A stretch of DNA of 64,000 nucleotides from Nonomuraea endophytica (GCF_014203235.1 NZ_JACHIN010000014.1:124001-188000); one strand, 5' to 3'. Counted from the first letter of the stretch, positions 34,396 through 43,143 are shown. A program made the numbers and translations. The notes: a model not told the origin generated them from the letters alone.

Positions 34396-35297
34396 GCCGC
34401 CACCTCCCTGGCCAGCCGGCGCAGCGTGCTGGGCTCGGCCATGCTGAGGCAGCGGGCGCCGGAGCGGCGGGAGAGCCCGGCGAGCACCTTGCTGTCGCCG
34501 ACCTCGACGCTCGGGCCGAGCGCGTCGACCACGGCCACGGTGCGCGTCCACAGGACCCGCCCGGTGAGCTGGCCGACCAGCGCCCGCCTGATGACGTCCA
34601 GGTCGGTGGTGGGTTCTGCGGTGATGTTGGGCACCACCGGCACGAGCGGCGTACGCATCTCGGCCACCTCGACCGCGGCGCTCCACTCGGGCACGGCCGG
34701 GTCCATGAGCGGCGAGTGGAAGGCGTTGCCCACCGACAGCTCCACGATCTTGCTGGCCGAGGTGGCCAGCTTGGCCAGGCGGTCGAGCGCGCCCATGGCG
34801 CCGGAGACCACGACGTGGCCCGGCGCGTTCTCCAGGCCGACGACGAGCGGCTCGTCCGGGCCCGCGGCCCACCCGACCATCTCCTCGACCTGCTCGACCT
34901 CAAGGCCCATGACCGCGTGCATGCCGCCGATGACGTTCACCCGCGACATCAGCCGGGCGCGCAGCTCCACGAGCCGGGCGGTCTCGGCCAGGTCCAGGAC
35001 GCCGGCGGCGTAGAGCGCGCTCAATTCGCCGACGCTGTGCCCGGCGACCACGTGCGGCTGGAATCCCTCTTCCTCCAGTACGGCGTGCGTGGCCAGGTTG
35101 CAGGCGGTGACGGCGATCTGGGCGTGCTCGGTGGAGACCAGGCGGTCCAGCGGCCCGCGCGTGCAGATGGGTGAGATCGGCCGGGACAGCCGCTCGTCGA
35201 ACTCGTCGAGCACTCTCCTGGCCACCGGGTTGCGCCGCAGCCACGCGCCCATGCCGACGCGGACCGTGCCCTGCCCGGGGAAGAGGTAGCCGACCAT
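34392..35297 (-). CDS. Malonyl-CoA:ACP acyltransferase (FabD-like)
   Basis: A 301-aa acyltransferase. FPGQG at the N-terminus, GHSVGE with the catalytic Ser near residue 92, and NAFHSPLM with the catalytic His and the malonyl-type HAFH-like signature. It probably loads malonyl onto the discrete ACP for the fused KS-CLF and might also edit or supply other carriers. A housekeeping FabD would be expected in a fatty-acid operon; its place among cluster genes with short overlaps supports a dedicated role. Confidence 0.92.
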   Translation of the reverse strand: MVGYLFPGQGTVRVGMGAWLRRNPVARRVLDEFDERLSRPISPICTRGPLDRLVSTEHAQIAVTACNLATHAVLEEEGFQPHVVAGHSVGELSALYAAGVLDLAETARLVELRARLMSRVNVIGGMHAVMGLEVEQVEEMVGWAAGPDEPLVVGLENAPGHVVVSGAMGALDRLAKLATSASKIVELSVGNAFHSPLMDPAVPEWSAAVEVAEMRTPLVPVVPNITAEPTTDLDVIRRALVGQLTGRVLWTRTVAVVDALGPSVEVGDSKVLAGLSRRSGARCLSMAEPSTLRRLAREVAA

Positions 35298-35307
35298 GAT
35301 CTGCTCC

Positions 35308-36174
35308 TTAGAGGCGGCGGCGGGGCCGCCGCTCCGGCTCTGCGGGCTGCTCCGTGCCGAGGAAGCCCAGCAGGAGTTTGCTGACCGTTTCCGGGGCGTC
35401 GAGCGGGATGTAGTGGCCGGCGTCCTCGACGCGCTCGTAGCGCCACGGGCCCTTGACGAACTTGCCGGAGTTGGCCATGCCCTCCTCCAGCAGCGCCTTG
35501 TCCTCGGTGGACCAGATGCCGAGCGTCGGGGCGTAGATCGGCGGGAAGGGCCGCTGGTGACGTAGTTCGGCCTCGGGCGAGCGGTTGGCGCGGTACCAGT
35601 TCAGGCCCGCGGTCAGTGCGCCCGGCCTGGCCATGTCGCGCAGGTGCCGGTCGTAGTCGCCCTCGCGGCCCATGATCTCTTTCCACAGCCGCCAGCCGTT
35701 GCGCTTGAGCAGTTCCTCGGCGGCCGGCGACTGGTAGAAGAGCATGTACCAGGAGGCCGCGCGCTGCTCCAGCGTCGGGTAGGAGAAGACGCCCGGGTGC
35801 CCGACCGACAGCACCGCGAGGTGGTCGATGCGGCGCGGCATGAGGAAGGCGTACATCCAGGCGATCGCCGCGCCCCAGTCGTGGCCGACCACGTGCGGGC
35901 GCTTGATGCCGAGCTGGATCGTCATGGCGACGATGTCGTTGACGATCGTCTGCATCGTGTAGGCCTCGATCTCCTGCGGTTTGCTGGAGTCTCCGAAGCC
36001 CCGCAGGTCCGGCGCGATCACCCGGAAGCCGCCCTCGACGAGCGCGGGGATCTGGTGCCGCCACAGGTAGGAGGAGTCGGGGAAGCCGTGCAGCAGGATG
36101 ACGGTCTCGCCCTCTCCCTCGTCCACGTAGGCGATGTCCACGTCGTTGACGTGGATGATCTTCTTCTCGGTCAT
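35308..36174 (-). CDS. Alpha/beta hydrolase, epoxide-hydrolase/haloalkane-dehalogenase type
   Basis: A 288-aa hydrolase with HGFPDSSYLW (oxyanion), GHDWGA with an Asp nucleophile, a charge-relay acid probably within STEDKAL, and His in DAGHYIP. The Asp nucleophile places it with epoxide hydrolases and dehalogenases rather than serine esterases. It is coupled (ATGA) to the FAD monooxygenase upstream, so an epoxidation and epoxide-opening or cyclising pair is a natural inference. The C-terminus is Arg/Pro-rich. Confidence 0.9.
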   Translation of the reverse strand: MTEKKIIHVNDVDIAYVDEGEGETVILLHGFPDSSYLWRHQIPALVEGGFRVIAPDLRGFGDSSKPQEIEAYTMQTIVNDIVAMTIQLGIKRPHVVGHDWGAAIAWMYAFLMPRRIDHLAVLSVGHPGVFSYPTLEQRAASWYMLFYQSPAAEELLKRNGWRLWKEIMGREGDYDRHLRDMARPGALTAGLNWYRANRSPEAELRHQRPFPPIYAPTLGIWSTEDKALLEEGMANSGKFVKGPWRYERVEDAGHYIPLDAPETVSKLLLGFLGTEQPAEPERRPRRRL

Positions 36175-37403
36175 GCCGACTCCCTGAACAACCGCTCGGC
36201 GAAGAACTCGCTGAAACCGAACTCGGGCACTTCCTCGGGGGCGACCATGTTGAGCAAGCCGGTCACCTGCGCGGCGAAGTTCTTCGCCATCAGCTTGCGG
36301 ACCCTGCGCCGCCGCTCGACGGCGGCCGGGCCGAACTCCACGTGCAGCCGGCTGATGATCTGGGCGCCGAAGTCCAGGCGCGACAGCCGGAACTCGCGCT
36401 CCTTCACGTACGGCTCGAAGACCGGCGGCGACCAGTCGTCGGAGTCCAGGAGGATCTCGCACACGGTCCTGGAGTCGCGCATGGCGCACGACAGGCCGGT
36501 GCCGAGCACGGTGTCGGCGTTGCCCGCCTCGTCGCCGATCAGCACGACGCCCTCGGTCAGCGGCGGGCCCTCCGGCACGCTGGAGACCGACGGCCACACC
36601 GACAGCGGACCCGCCTGACGCGACTCCACGACGGCACGGCCACGGTCGGGCAGGCACTCCAGCTCGAAGGCCTTGAGGAAACGGTCCATGGCGCCGGGGC
36701 CGCGGTACTTGCGGCTGTCCTTGGTGCCGAAGTTGAGGTAGAGGCGGGCGCGGCCGTACCCCTGGGGGAAGACCATGAACATGACGTCGCCCTCGGTACC
36801 CATCGCCTGGACGTCGGCCGGCCAGTCGTCGAGGCCCTCGACCATCACCCCGCCGCCCCAGTGGTGCATGTGGTTGCTCATCGTGATGCCGACCTGGCGA
36901 CCGACGGTGCAGCCGCGGCCGGTGGCGCCGAGCACGATCCTGGGCCGGATCTCCTCGCGGCGGCCCTCGGAGTTCGTGTAGGTGACGGACGGGCTGGGGC
37001 CGGCGGTCACCTCGATCTTGGCCGCGTCCATGATCAGGGTGGCGCCGCTGTCGGCGGCCTGGGCCGCCATGAGCTCGCAGACCTGGTGGTGCGGGAACGA
37101 GTACGGCCCGCCGATCCCCGGGATGAACCGGGTCATGTCCACGGCCTCGACCTCATGCGGGTCGACCGCCTCGTCCCAGGTCATCCACTCGCGGATCTCC
37201 CAGGCGCCGCCCGCCCCGAAGCAGTCGTAGACGCCCAGGCGCTGGGCCTCCCTGATGCCCCACGGGGCCAGCCACTCGCCGCGGACCAGGTCGTTGTAGC
37301 TCTCCTGCTTCTCCAGCAGCACGACGGAGAGCCCTCCGGCGGCCAGCTTGCACGCCGCCGACGCTCCCGCGATGCCACCGCCGACGATGACGACGTCGGT
37401 CAT
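36171..37403 (-). CDS. FAD-dependent monooxygenase/oxidoreductase (PHBH fold)
   Basis: A 410-aa flavoprotein: VIVGGGIAGASAA binds FAD, GATGRG near residue 165 and LIGDEAGNADTVLGTG near 290-305 form the second FAD motif. It resembles geranylgeranyl-reductase/halogenase-like flavoproteins and squalene-epoxidase-like monooxygenases; no WxWxIP halogenase motif is seen. It is coupled by ATGA to both the nitroreductase upstream and the epoxide-hydrolase-like gene downstream. Likely epoxidation or hydroxylation of a polyene; reduction of an isoprenoid is an alternative given the UbiA protein in the window. Confidence 0.88.
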   Translation of the reverse strand: MTDVVIVGGGIAGASAACKLAAGGLSVVLLEKQESYNDLVRGEWLAPWGIREAQRLGVYDCFGAGGAWEIREWMTWDEAVDPHEVEAVDMTRFIPGIGGPYSFPHHQVCELMAAQAADSGATLIMDAAKIEVTAGPSPSVTYTNSEGRREEIRPRIVLGATGRGCTVGRQVGITMSNHMHHWGGGVMVEGLDDWPADVQAMGTEGDVMFMVFPQGYGRARLYLNFGTKDSRKYRGPGAMDRFLKAFELECLPDRGRAVVESRQAGPLSVWPSVSSVPEGPPLTEGVVLIGDEAGNADTVLGTGLSCAMRDSRTVCEILLDSDDWSPPVFEPYVKEREFRLSRLDFGAQIISRLHVEFGPAAVERRRRVRKLMAKNFAAQVTGLLNMVAPEEVPEFGFSEFFAERLFRESA

Positions 37404-38149
37404 GACTCCCACCTCTCCCAAAACGTGCGTTCCTTGGCGCTGACGCGATCGGCCGGGCGGAAGTCGGTGCCCACCGTGTAGGCGACCGGGATCATGCACA
37501 CCTGCGTGACGCCGGACGGGATGCCGAGCAGCTCGCCGACCGGCCCTTCATGTGCCACGTGCAGGCAGGTGATCGTGCTGCCGAGCCCTCTGCTGCGCAG
37601 CGCGAGCTGGAAGGACCAGATGGCGGGGAAGATCGACCCGTAGAAGATGCTGGCCCGCATGGAGCCGTGGGTGGAGCGGTGGCCGGGGTCGTCGTCCTCT
37701 TTGGTCGCCATCCGCCTGCGCCACGCCTCGTCGATGGCCGAGATGTCCGGCGGCCGCCCCAGCACGCAGGGGATGACCAGGACCGGTACCCGGGCGATCG
37801 CCTCGGCCAGCGCCTGCGCCGATTCGTAGTTCTTGCGCGCCTGCCGGTCAGTGCGCCGCCGGCCGGCGTTGGTCCACATGTCCATGCGGTGGAACTGCCA
37901 CGACAGCGAGGTCAGCTCGGCGATGCGGGCCTTGACGCCGTCGTCGGTGACGACCATCCACCGCCAGTTCTGGTGGTTGTTGGCGCTGGGGGCCTGGATG
38001 GCGATCTCCAGCGCCTCCTCCACCACCTCGCGCGGCACCGGCCGGTCGAGGTCCAGGCGGCGGCGTACCGACCGGGTGGTGGTCAGCAGGCGGTCGGTCT
38101 CGGTCACGTCGAACGGCAGGCCGGCCAGGAGATCCACGGGGGCGGTCAT
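37400..38149 (-). CDS. Nitroreductase-family flavoprotein
   Basis: A 249-aa FMN-dependent nitroreductase-fold enzyme. TTTRSVRRRLDLDRPVP with the FMN-phosphate-binding Arg residues and APSANNHQNWRW are diagnostic, and the C-terminal half has GLGSTITCLH. Family members reduce nitro groups, quinones or enones, or oxidise azolines. Its location between the KS-CLF and the FAD monooxygenase (ATGA overlaps on both sides) suggests a tailoring redox step on the polyene or on a sulfur or nitrogen heterocycle. Confidence 0.88.
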   Translation of the reverse strand: MTAPVDLLAGLPFDVTETDRLLTTTRSVRRRLDLDRPVPREVVEEALEIAIQAPSANNHQNWRWMVVTDDGVKARIAELTSLSWQFHRMDMWTNAGRRRTDRQARKNYESAQALAEAIARVPVLVIPCVLGRPPDISAIDEAWRRRMATKEDDDPGHRSTHGSMRASIFYGSIFPAIWSFQLALRSRGLGSTITCLHVAHEGPVGELLGIPSGVTQVCMIPVAYTVGTDFRPADRVSAKERTFWERWES

Positions 38150-40407
38150 ATCGCCCCCAGGAGCACCGCGCCGCGCACCGATCCCGGCGACTCCGACAAC
38201 ACCAGCGCCTGCGCCACCGGCGCGGCGAGCTCCGGCTCGGCCACGAACCCGCCCGGCCCTTCCGGGGTGCCCGCGTGCGCCGGGGTGATCCCGTCGCGGA
38301 TCGCCAGGGCGCCGAGCGCCAGGTTGAGCGCGCCCGATGCCGCCTGGCAGTCGCCCGCCAGCCCGACGCTCGTGGTCAGCGCCGCGTGCGGCAGCGCCGT
38401 ACGGACCGCCGCCGCCTCACCGGCGCCGCCGGTGCCCAGCACCAGCGCGGGTTCGGTGCCGCGCAGCCGTTCCAGGCCGCTGGTGAGCGCGGGCTCGGCG
38501 CCGTGCAGCCGCTCCAGGCCGCGGGCGAGCGCGGGCCGCGCCTGCTCCGGGCCGTCCGTGGGCTCGCCTGGTAGGTGGCTGGTGCCGAGGATCTTGGCGT
38601 ACGGCATGCCGTCCCGCCCGGCGCAGTGGTCGGCGGACTCGACCACGAAGGCCACCGCCCCCGACCCCTTGACCGGCTCGCCGGGCGGCTGGGCCGTACC
38701 GTAGACGGCTTCGTCGGCGGCGACCACGAGCACGACCTCCGCCTTGCCCGCCCTGATCATCTCGACCGCGCAGTCCAGCGCGAGCGAGGCGGAGGCGGCG
38801 CCGTTGCAGATCGTGGTGGTCGGCCCGCGCAGCCCGAGCGTCTGGCAGACCGCGCCGCCGGTGGCGTTGAGCACCACGTTGGAGAAGCTCAGCACGGCGG
38901 GCTTGTTGGGGTTGAGCGCGATGCTCTCGTCGAAGCCGCCGGTGCTCTCGGCCGATCCGGCGCCGGTCGCGAAGACCAGGCCGACGTCGTCGAGCTCCTT
39001 CCTGGGCAGTTTGAGTCCCGAGTCCTCCCAGGCCAGCCGGGAGGCGGCGATGGCCATGCGGGAGAGCTGGTTCATGTGCCGCCACAGCGAGCGCGGCGCG
39101 AACGTGCGGCCTTCAAGCGAGGGCGCCTCGCCGGTGGCCTCGCGGCCGGCCAGGATGGCGGCGCTGAGCTCGGCGATGCCGGTGGCGGCGCCGATGGCCG
39201 GGCCGAGGCCGGTGATGACGGCCTCGCGGTGCGGGAACTCCTCGTACTCGCGTGGCGGCTGGGGGGTGGTCAGCACCAGCGAGACGTTGTTGCCGCCGAA
39301 GGCGTAGTTGTTGGAGACGACGGTGTCGATGGGCATCGGCCTGGCCGTGTTGGGCACGAAGTCCAGGTCGCGCGGCTCGGCGTCGTCGTCGAAGCCGATC
39401 GTGGGCGGCGCGACGCCGTGGCGCAGCGCCAGCACGCTGGCCACCGCCTCGACGGCGCCGGCGGCGCCGAGCGTGTGGCCGACGTACGACTTGATGCTGC
39501 TGGTCGGGACCTGTCCGGCGCGCTCGCCGAACACGACCCGCATGACCTTGGCCTCCATGGCGTCGTTGGCGGGGGTGCCGGTGCCGTGGCCGCTGACGTA
39601 ACCCACGTCATCGGTGGTGAGGCCGGCGTCGGCCAGGGCCCGCCGGACGGCGCTGGCACCGCCCCGGCCGGTGGGGTCGGGGGCGGTCGCGTGGTAGGCG
39701 TCGGCCGACAGCCCGTAGCCGGCGACCTCGGCCAGCGGCGTGGCGCCCCTGGCCAGGGCCAGGTCCAGCGGCTCCAGCAGGAGGAAGGCGGCGCCTTCGC
39801 CCAGGTTGAGGCCGTCGGAGTGGCTGTAGGGGCGGCAGGGTCCCGTGCTGAGTGCCTGGAGGCCGGCGAAGCCCGCGTAGGTGCCGAAGAGCAGCGGGTC
39901 GACGCCGCCGGCGAGCACGATGTCGGCCTCGCCGGTGAGGATCTTGTCCTTGGCGAGGCCGACGGCGTTGCCGCCGGCCGCGCACGCCGTGGAGACGAGG
40001 ATGCGGGGGCCGCCCAGACCGAGGCGCTCGGCGACCACGTCCTGGGTGCGGTGCATGGGCTGGTAGAGCCCGGCCGCGTCGGGGGTGGCCTGGCACTTGC
40101 CGAGGATGATCCCGAACCGGTCCTGGTCGAACCCGCTCAGACCCGCCTGCTCGACCGCCTGCCTGGCCGCGATGAGCGCCAGCTGGGCGGTGCGGTCCAG
40201 GTCGGCGTCGGAGCCGGTGAGCTGACTGGTGATCCACGCGTCCGGGACCTGGCCGGCGTACCTGGCCTCGAACACCGCGTAAGCCTCGTCCTCGACCGGG
40301 GCGAGACCGCCCTGGCCGGCGAGGAGTCGCTGCCAGAACTCGGCCGGGTCGCGCCCGGCGGCGCAGATGATCCCCAGACCGGTGACGACGATGGGCCGCA
40401 GCGCCAT
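38146..40407 (-). CDS. Fused ketosynthase-chain length factor (KS-CLF) of a discrete reducing PKS
   Basis: A 753-aa protein with two thiolase-fold KASII-like halves. The first (1-385) has the full triad: Cys142 in STACAAGG, His in GHGTGT and His in VGHTLGAAG. The second (about 390-753) lacks all of it: Ala aligns with the Cys (CNGAASAS), the GHGTGT motif is missing and the second His is Leu. This is the KS/CLF pattern of type II PKSs, normally two genes, here one chain. A 13-residue internal duplication (GLERLHGAEPALT, then GLERLRGTEPALV) sits near residues 628-655 in the CLF half. With KR, DH and ACP alongside, it probably builds a polyene chain iteratively. Confidence 0.92.
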   Translation of the reverse strand: MALRPIVVTGLGIICAAGRDPAEFWQRLLAGQGGLAPVEDEAYAVFEARYAGQVPDAWITSQLTGSDADLDRTAQLALIAARQAVEQAGLSGFDQDRFGIILGKCQATPDAAGLYQPMHRTQDVVAERLGLGGPRILVSTACAAGGNAVGLAKDKILTGEADIVLAGGVDPLLFGTYAGFAGLQALSTGPCRPYSHSDGLNLGEGAAFLLLEPLDLALARGATPLAEVAGYGLSADAYHATAPDPTGRGGASAVRRALADAGLTTDDVGYVSGHGTGTPANDAMEAKVMRVVFGERAGQVPTSSIKSYVGHTLGAAGAVEAVASVLALRHGVAPPTIGFDDDAEPRDLDFVPNTARPMPIDTVVSNNYAFGGNNVSLVLTTPQPPREYEEFPHREAVITGLGPAIGAATGIAELSAAILAGREATGEAPSLEGRTFAPRSLWRHMNQLSRMAIAASRLAWEDSGLKLPRKELDDVGLVFATGAGSAESTGGFDESIALNPNKPAVLSFSNVVLNATGGAVCQTLGLRGPTTTICNGAASASLALDCAVEMIRAGKAEVVLVVAADEAVYGTAQPPGEPVKGSGAVAFVVESADHCAGRDGMPYAKILGTSHLPGEPTDGPEQARPALARGLERLHGAEPALTSGLERLRGTEPALVLGTGGAGEAAAVRTALPHAALTTSVGLAGDCQAASGALNLALGALAIRDGITPAHAGTPEGPGGFVAEPELAAPVAQALVLSESPGSVRGAVLLGAI

Positions 40408-40418
40408 TGCCTTCTCCT

Positions 40419-41492
40419 TCAGATGATCGGGATGCTCCAGCTCTTGGGCACGATGTACGGGCTGGTGAGCGTGGTGACCTCGGACCCGGCGACGGTGAAC
40501 TCCAGGCCGGCGGCGGCCAGGTCGGCGTCCACCCGGATCAGGCCGAGCGTGGTGCCGAGGCCGACGCTGTGCACGGCGTGCACGACCTCGCCGACGTCCT
40601 CGCCGCCCGCGTACACGCGGGTGCCGGCGGTCGGGACGCCCTCGCCGCCGGTGAAGCCGACGGTGCGGCGGCCGGTGCCGGCCTCGAACGCCTCAAGCAC
40701 GGCATCCTTGCCGACGAACGCGTCCTTGGTGACGTCGACCAGCCAGTTGGCGCCGATCTCGATCACGTTCGCGCCGCCGGTGACCTCGTGGCGCGGGATC
40801 GGCTGGCGTACCTCCAGCATGGCCAGCTCCAGCGCGTCCTGGCCGGCGGCCTGGGCGTGCTCCAGCGACTGCGTCCACAACTCGCCGACGGCGGACTTGG
40901 GCACGAGCATCTGGTAGCCGTACTCGCCGGTGAAGCCGGTGCGGGCGAAGATGATCTCGGAGTCGTTCCAGGTGGTGTCGACGACCGACTCGAACGGCAG
41001 CGCCGCCAGCTCGCCGTCGATCAGGCGGCCCACGACGCCCCAGGCGTACGGGCCCTCCAGGCCGAGGACGGTCAGGTCGTCGCGCTCGGTGATCTCGACG
41101 CCCTCGTCGTTGTGGGTGCGCAGGTGCTCCAGCAGCCGCGCGCCCGCGCCCGCCGAGCTCTCCAGCAGGATGCCGTCCTCCCGGCCGAAGGCCAGGACCT
41201 GGTCGACGACCTGCCCCGACTCGTCCAGGACCAGGCTCATCATGCAGCGCTCGGAGGTGAGGTACTCCACGTCGCGGGCGAGCACCCGCTGCGCGAAGTC
41301 GATCGCCTCGGCCCCGGTGACCTCGATCAGCAGGTGGGCGCTCAGGTCGAGGATCGCGGCGCGCTCCCTGAGCACCTTGTATTCGGCCGACAGCGCGTCG
41401 GGCGCGGCGGAGAAGCGCCGCGGCAGGGAGGCGTCGCCCACGTCGCCGTAGACGGTGTCCTCCGGATGAAGGTTCGCGAGGACGCTAGCCAT
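40419..41492 (-). CDS. GcvT-like (aminomethyltransferase-family) folate-binding protein
   Basis: A 357-aa protein of the glycine-cleavage T-protein/YgfZ fold. LSAHLLIEVTGAEAIDFAQRVL near 50-70, RTGFTGEYGYQML near 185 and a C-terminal beta-barrel domain are characteristic. No other glycine-cleavage genes are present. It lies between the FabZ dehydratase (8-bp overlap) and KS-CLF, inside the reducing PKS core, which argues for a biosynthetic role such as one-carbon transfer or a non-folate function. The family also includes demethylases; the substrate cannot be read from the sequence. Confidence 0.85.
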   Translation of the reverse strand: MASVLANLHPEDTVYGDVGDASLPRRFSAAPDALSAEYKVLRERAAILDLSAHLLIEVTGAEAIDFAQRVLARDVEYLTSERCMMSLVLDESGQVVDQVLAFGREDGILLESSAGAGARLLEHLRTHNDEGVEITERDDLTVLGLEGPYAWGVVGRLIDGELAALPFESVVDTTWNDSEIIFARTGFTGEYGYQMLVPKSAVGELWTQSLEHAQAAGQDALELAMLEVRQPIPRHEVTGGANVIEIGANWLVDVTKDAFVGKDAVLEAFEAGTGRRTVGFTGGEGVPTAGTRVYAGGEDVGEVVHAVHSVGLGTTLGLIRVDADLAAAGLEFTVAGSEVTTLTSPYIVPKSWSIPII

Positions 41493-41952
41493 TCTTCACA
41501 CCTTTCGGGTCAGCGATCGTGAGGTTTCCTTCGGCGGCGATCTGGCCGTCGACCCGGGCCGAGACCTTGTACTCGGCGAAGCCCCTGCCGCCCGCGGTCC
41601 GTTCGGCGCTCAGCACGAGCTGGTCGCCGGGCACCACGGGGCGGCGGAAGCGCATCGACCTGACTCCGGCCAGGTAGCTGATCTCGCTCGCGCCGGCCAG
41701 TGCGAACACCACGCCGGCGAGCTGGGCCAGCGACTCGATGATCACGATGCCGGGCAGGACGGCCTCGTTCGGGAAGTGGCCCTGGAACCACAGCTCGGTG
41801 CCGGCCACGTTCTTGGTGGCGCTGCCCTTGACGCCCGGCTCGACCCGGGTGACCCGGTCGAGCAGGAGCATGGGCCAGCGGTGCGGGAGCACGGCCCGGA
41901 TCTGGTCGTGGCCGAGGCCGGTCAGGACCGGCGGCGCCGTCGTCGCGGTCAT
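41485..41952 (-). CDS. FabZ-like 3-hydroxyacyl-ACP dehydratase
   Basis: A 155-aa hot-dog-fold dehydratase with LPHRWPMLLLDRV (catalytic His) and GHFPNEAVLPGIVIIESLAQ (catalytic Glu). It would eliminate water from beta-hydroxyacyl-ACP made by the adjacent ketoreductase, giving enoyl units for the KS-CLF. No enoyl reductase gene is nearby, so double bonds would be kept. Its ATG overlaps the ACP stop (ATGA). Confidence 0.93.
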   Translation of the reverse strand: MTATTAPPVLTGLGHDQIRAVLPHRWPMLLLDRVTRVEPGVKGSATKNVAGTELWFQGHFPNEAVLPGIVIIESLAQLAGVVFALAGASEISYLAGVRSMRFRRPVVPGDQLVLSAERTAGGRGFAEYKVSARVDGQIAAEGNLTIADPKGVKNG

Positions 41953-42236
41953 GACGCCCGCAGTGCGGGGTTGACCTCGTCGGCCAGCCGGGAGACCGAC
42001 CCGAAGACGGCCATCTCGCTGTCGTAGAGCGCAACGCCGAACTCGGCCTCGATGGCCACGTAGAGCTCGAGCACATCCAGGCTGTCGAGCTCCAGGCCGC
42101 GGCCGAACAGCGGCTGGTCGTCGGTGATCCAGTCGGGCTCGATCTCCAGGTCGAGCCGGGAGACGATCATCTTCTTGATCTGGGTGCAGGTCTGCTGGCG
42201 CTCGGCGGCCTTCGCGCGAAGCTCGTCGATGGTCAT
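41949..42236 (-). CDS. Discrete acyl carrier protein
   Basis: A 95-aa ACP with GLELDSLDVLEL carrying the phosphopantetheine Ser near residue 52, longer than FabACP by an N-terminal helix of about 15 residues. It is the only carrier in the discrete reducing PKS set and should hold the growing chain for KS-CLF, KR and DH. AGGAGG precedes the ATG. It overlaps the FabZ-like gene downstream. Confidence 0.94.
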   Translation of the reverse strand: MTIDELRAKAAERQQTCTQIKKMIVSRLDLEIEPDWITDDQPLFGRGLELDSLDVLELYVAIEAEFGVALYDSEMAVFGSVSRLADEVNPALRAS

Positions 42237-42260
42237 CTGTCCTCCTAGTAGTGACCGGGG

Positions 42261-43010
42261 TCAGCCGAGGCCGCCGCCGTGGGCGACGATCACGGAGCCG
42301 GAGATGTACGACGCCTTGTCCGAGGCGAGGAAGCTGACGATCGACGCGATCTCCTCCGGGCGGCCCATGCGGCCCAGGCGGATGCGCGACTCGTACTGCT
42401 TCCTGATGTCCGTGGGCACCTTGCGGGTCATGTCGGTGGACACGAAGCCGGGGGCGACCACGTTGGCCCTGATCCCGTGGGGCGCGGCCTCGTTCGACAG
42501 GGCCGAGGTGAAGGCGATGATCGCGCCCTTCGATGCCACGTAGTTGGTCTGGCCGGGGAAGCCTCCGTCGAGTCCGCTCGTGGAGGAGATCGTCACGATG
42601 GAGCCGCGCTTGTTGTTGCGCATCAGGCGCAGCGCCTCGCGGCAGGCCAGGAACGTGCCGACGACGTTGACGTCGAGCGGGGTGCGGAACTGCTCCTGGC
42701 TCATCGTGATGAGGTATCGGTCGAGGGTGAGGCCGGCGCTGGTCACCAGGACGTCGAGGCGGCCGTGGTCGGCGCGGATGCCGCGGAACATCTCCCGCAC
42801 GGCGTCCTCGTCGGCGACGTCGGCGCGTACGGCCTCGGCGCTGCCGCCCTCCTCCTGGATGAGCGCCACGACCTCTTTGGCGTCCCGCTCCGACCTGGCG
42901 TAGTTGACGATGACATGAGCGCCTTCTCTGGCCAGATCGATCGCGACCGCCCGGCCGATTCCGCGTGAGGCGCCCGTCACCAGGGCCACTGAGCCTTCGG
43001 CAAAGAGCAT
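42261..43010 (-). CDS. FabG-like 3-oxoacyl-ACP reductase
   Basis: A 249-aa short-chain dehydrogenase: TGASRGIG for NADPH, Ser in TISSTSG, and NYVASKG with the Tyr/Lys pair. It reduces the beta-ketoacyl-ACP produced by KS-CLF. ATG 43010 begins a normal FabG N-terminus (MLFAEGSVALVTG); an upstream in-frame start at 43082 would add 24 unlike residues and is rejected. It heads the long leftward operon that runs to 24725. Confidence 0.94.
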   Translation of the reverse strand: MLFAEGSVALVTGASRGIGRAVAIDLAREGAHVIVNYARSERDAKEVVALIQEEGGSAEAVRADVADEDAVREMFRGIRADHGRLDVLVTSAGLTLDRYLITMSQEQFRTPLDVNVVGTFLACREALRLMRNNKRGSIVTISSTSGLDGGFPGQTNYVASKGAIIAFTSALSNEAAPHGIRANVVAPGFVSTDMTRKVPTDIRKQYESRIRLGRMGRPEEIASIVSFLASDKASYISGSVIVAHGGGLG

Positions 43011-43143
43011 CTTCGTTCTCCAGGAATTCGACAGCACATTATCTGGATCTTCACTGAACAAGTTACTAAAGGGCGATATCACGCCTGTATCATTCAGTTA
43101 TTAGCGCATTGACTGGGGAAATTGGATATATCACCCTTGCGTC
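43011..43143. promoter_or_regulatory. Divergent promoter region, reducing PKS operon / FAD monooxygenase
   Basis: A 133-bp AT-rich gap between oppositely directed genes, so it must start the 18-kb leftward operon and the rightward monooxygenase gene. Related sequences GATATCACGCC (43075-43085) and GATATATCACCC (43125-43136) occur twice and may be binding sites. TTGACT at 43109-43114 resembles a -35 box, but no well-spaced -10 is evident. Confidence 0.45.

Noticed and set aside
36171..37403. Tryptophan-halogenase assignment for the flavoprotein
   Set aside because: The FAD motif is present but no WxWxIP motif was seen; described as a generic FAD monooxygenase.
42261..43082. Longer FabG start at 43082
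   Set aside because: The added 24 residues are unlike FabG N-termini and would consume the divergent promoter region.
43109..43132. TTGACT/TATATC as a sigma-70 promoter for the FAD monooxygenase
   Set aside because: Spacing is only 12 bp, too short for a normal -35/-10 pair.
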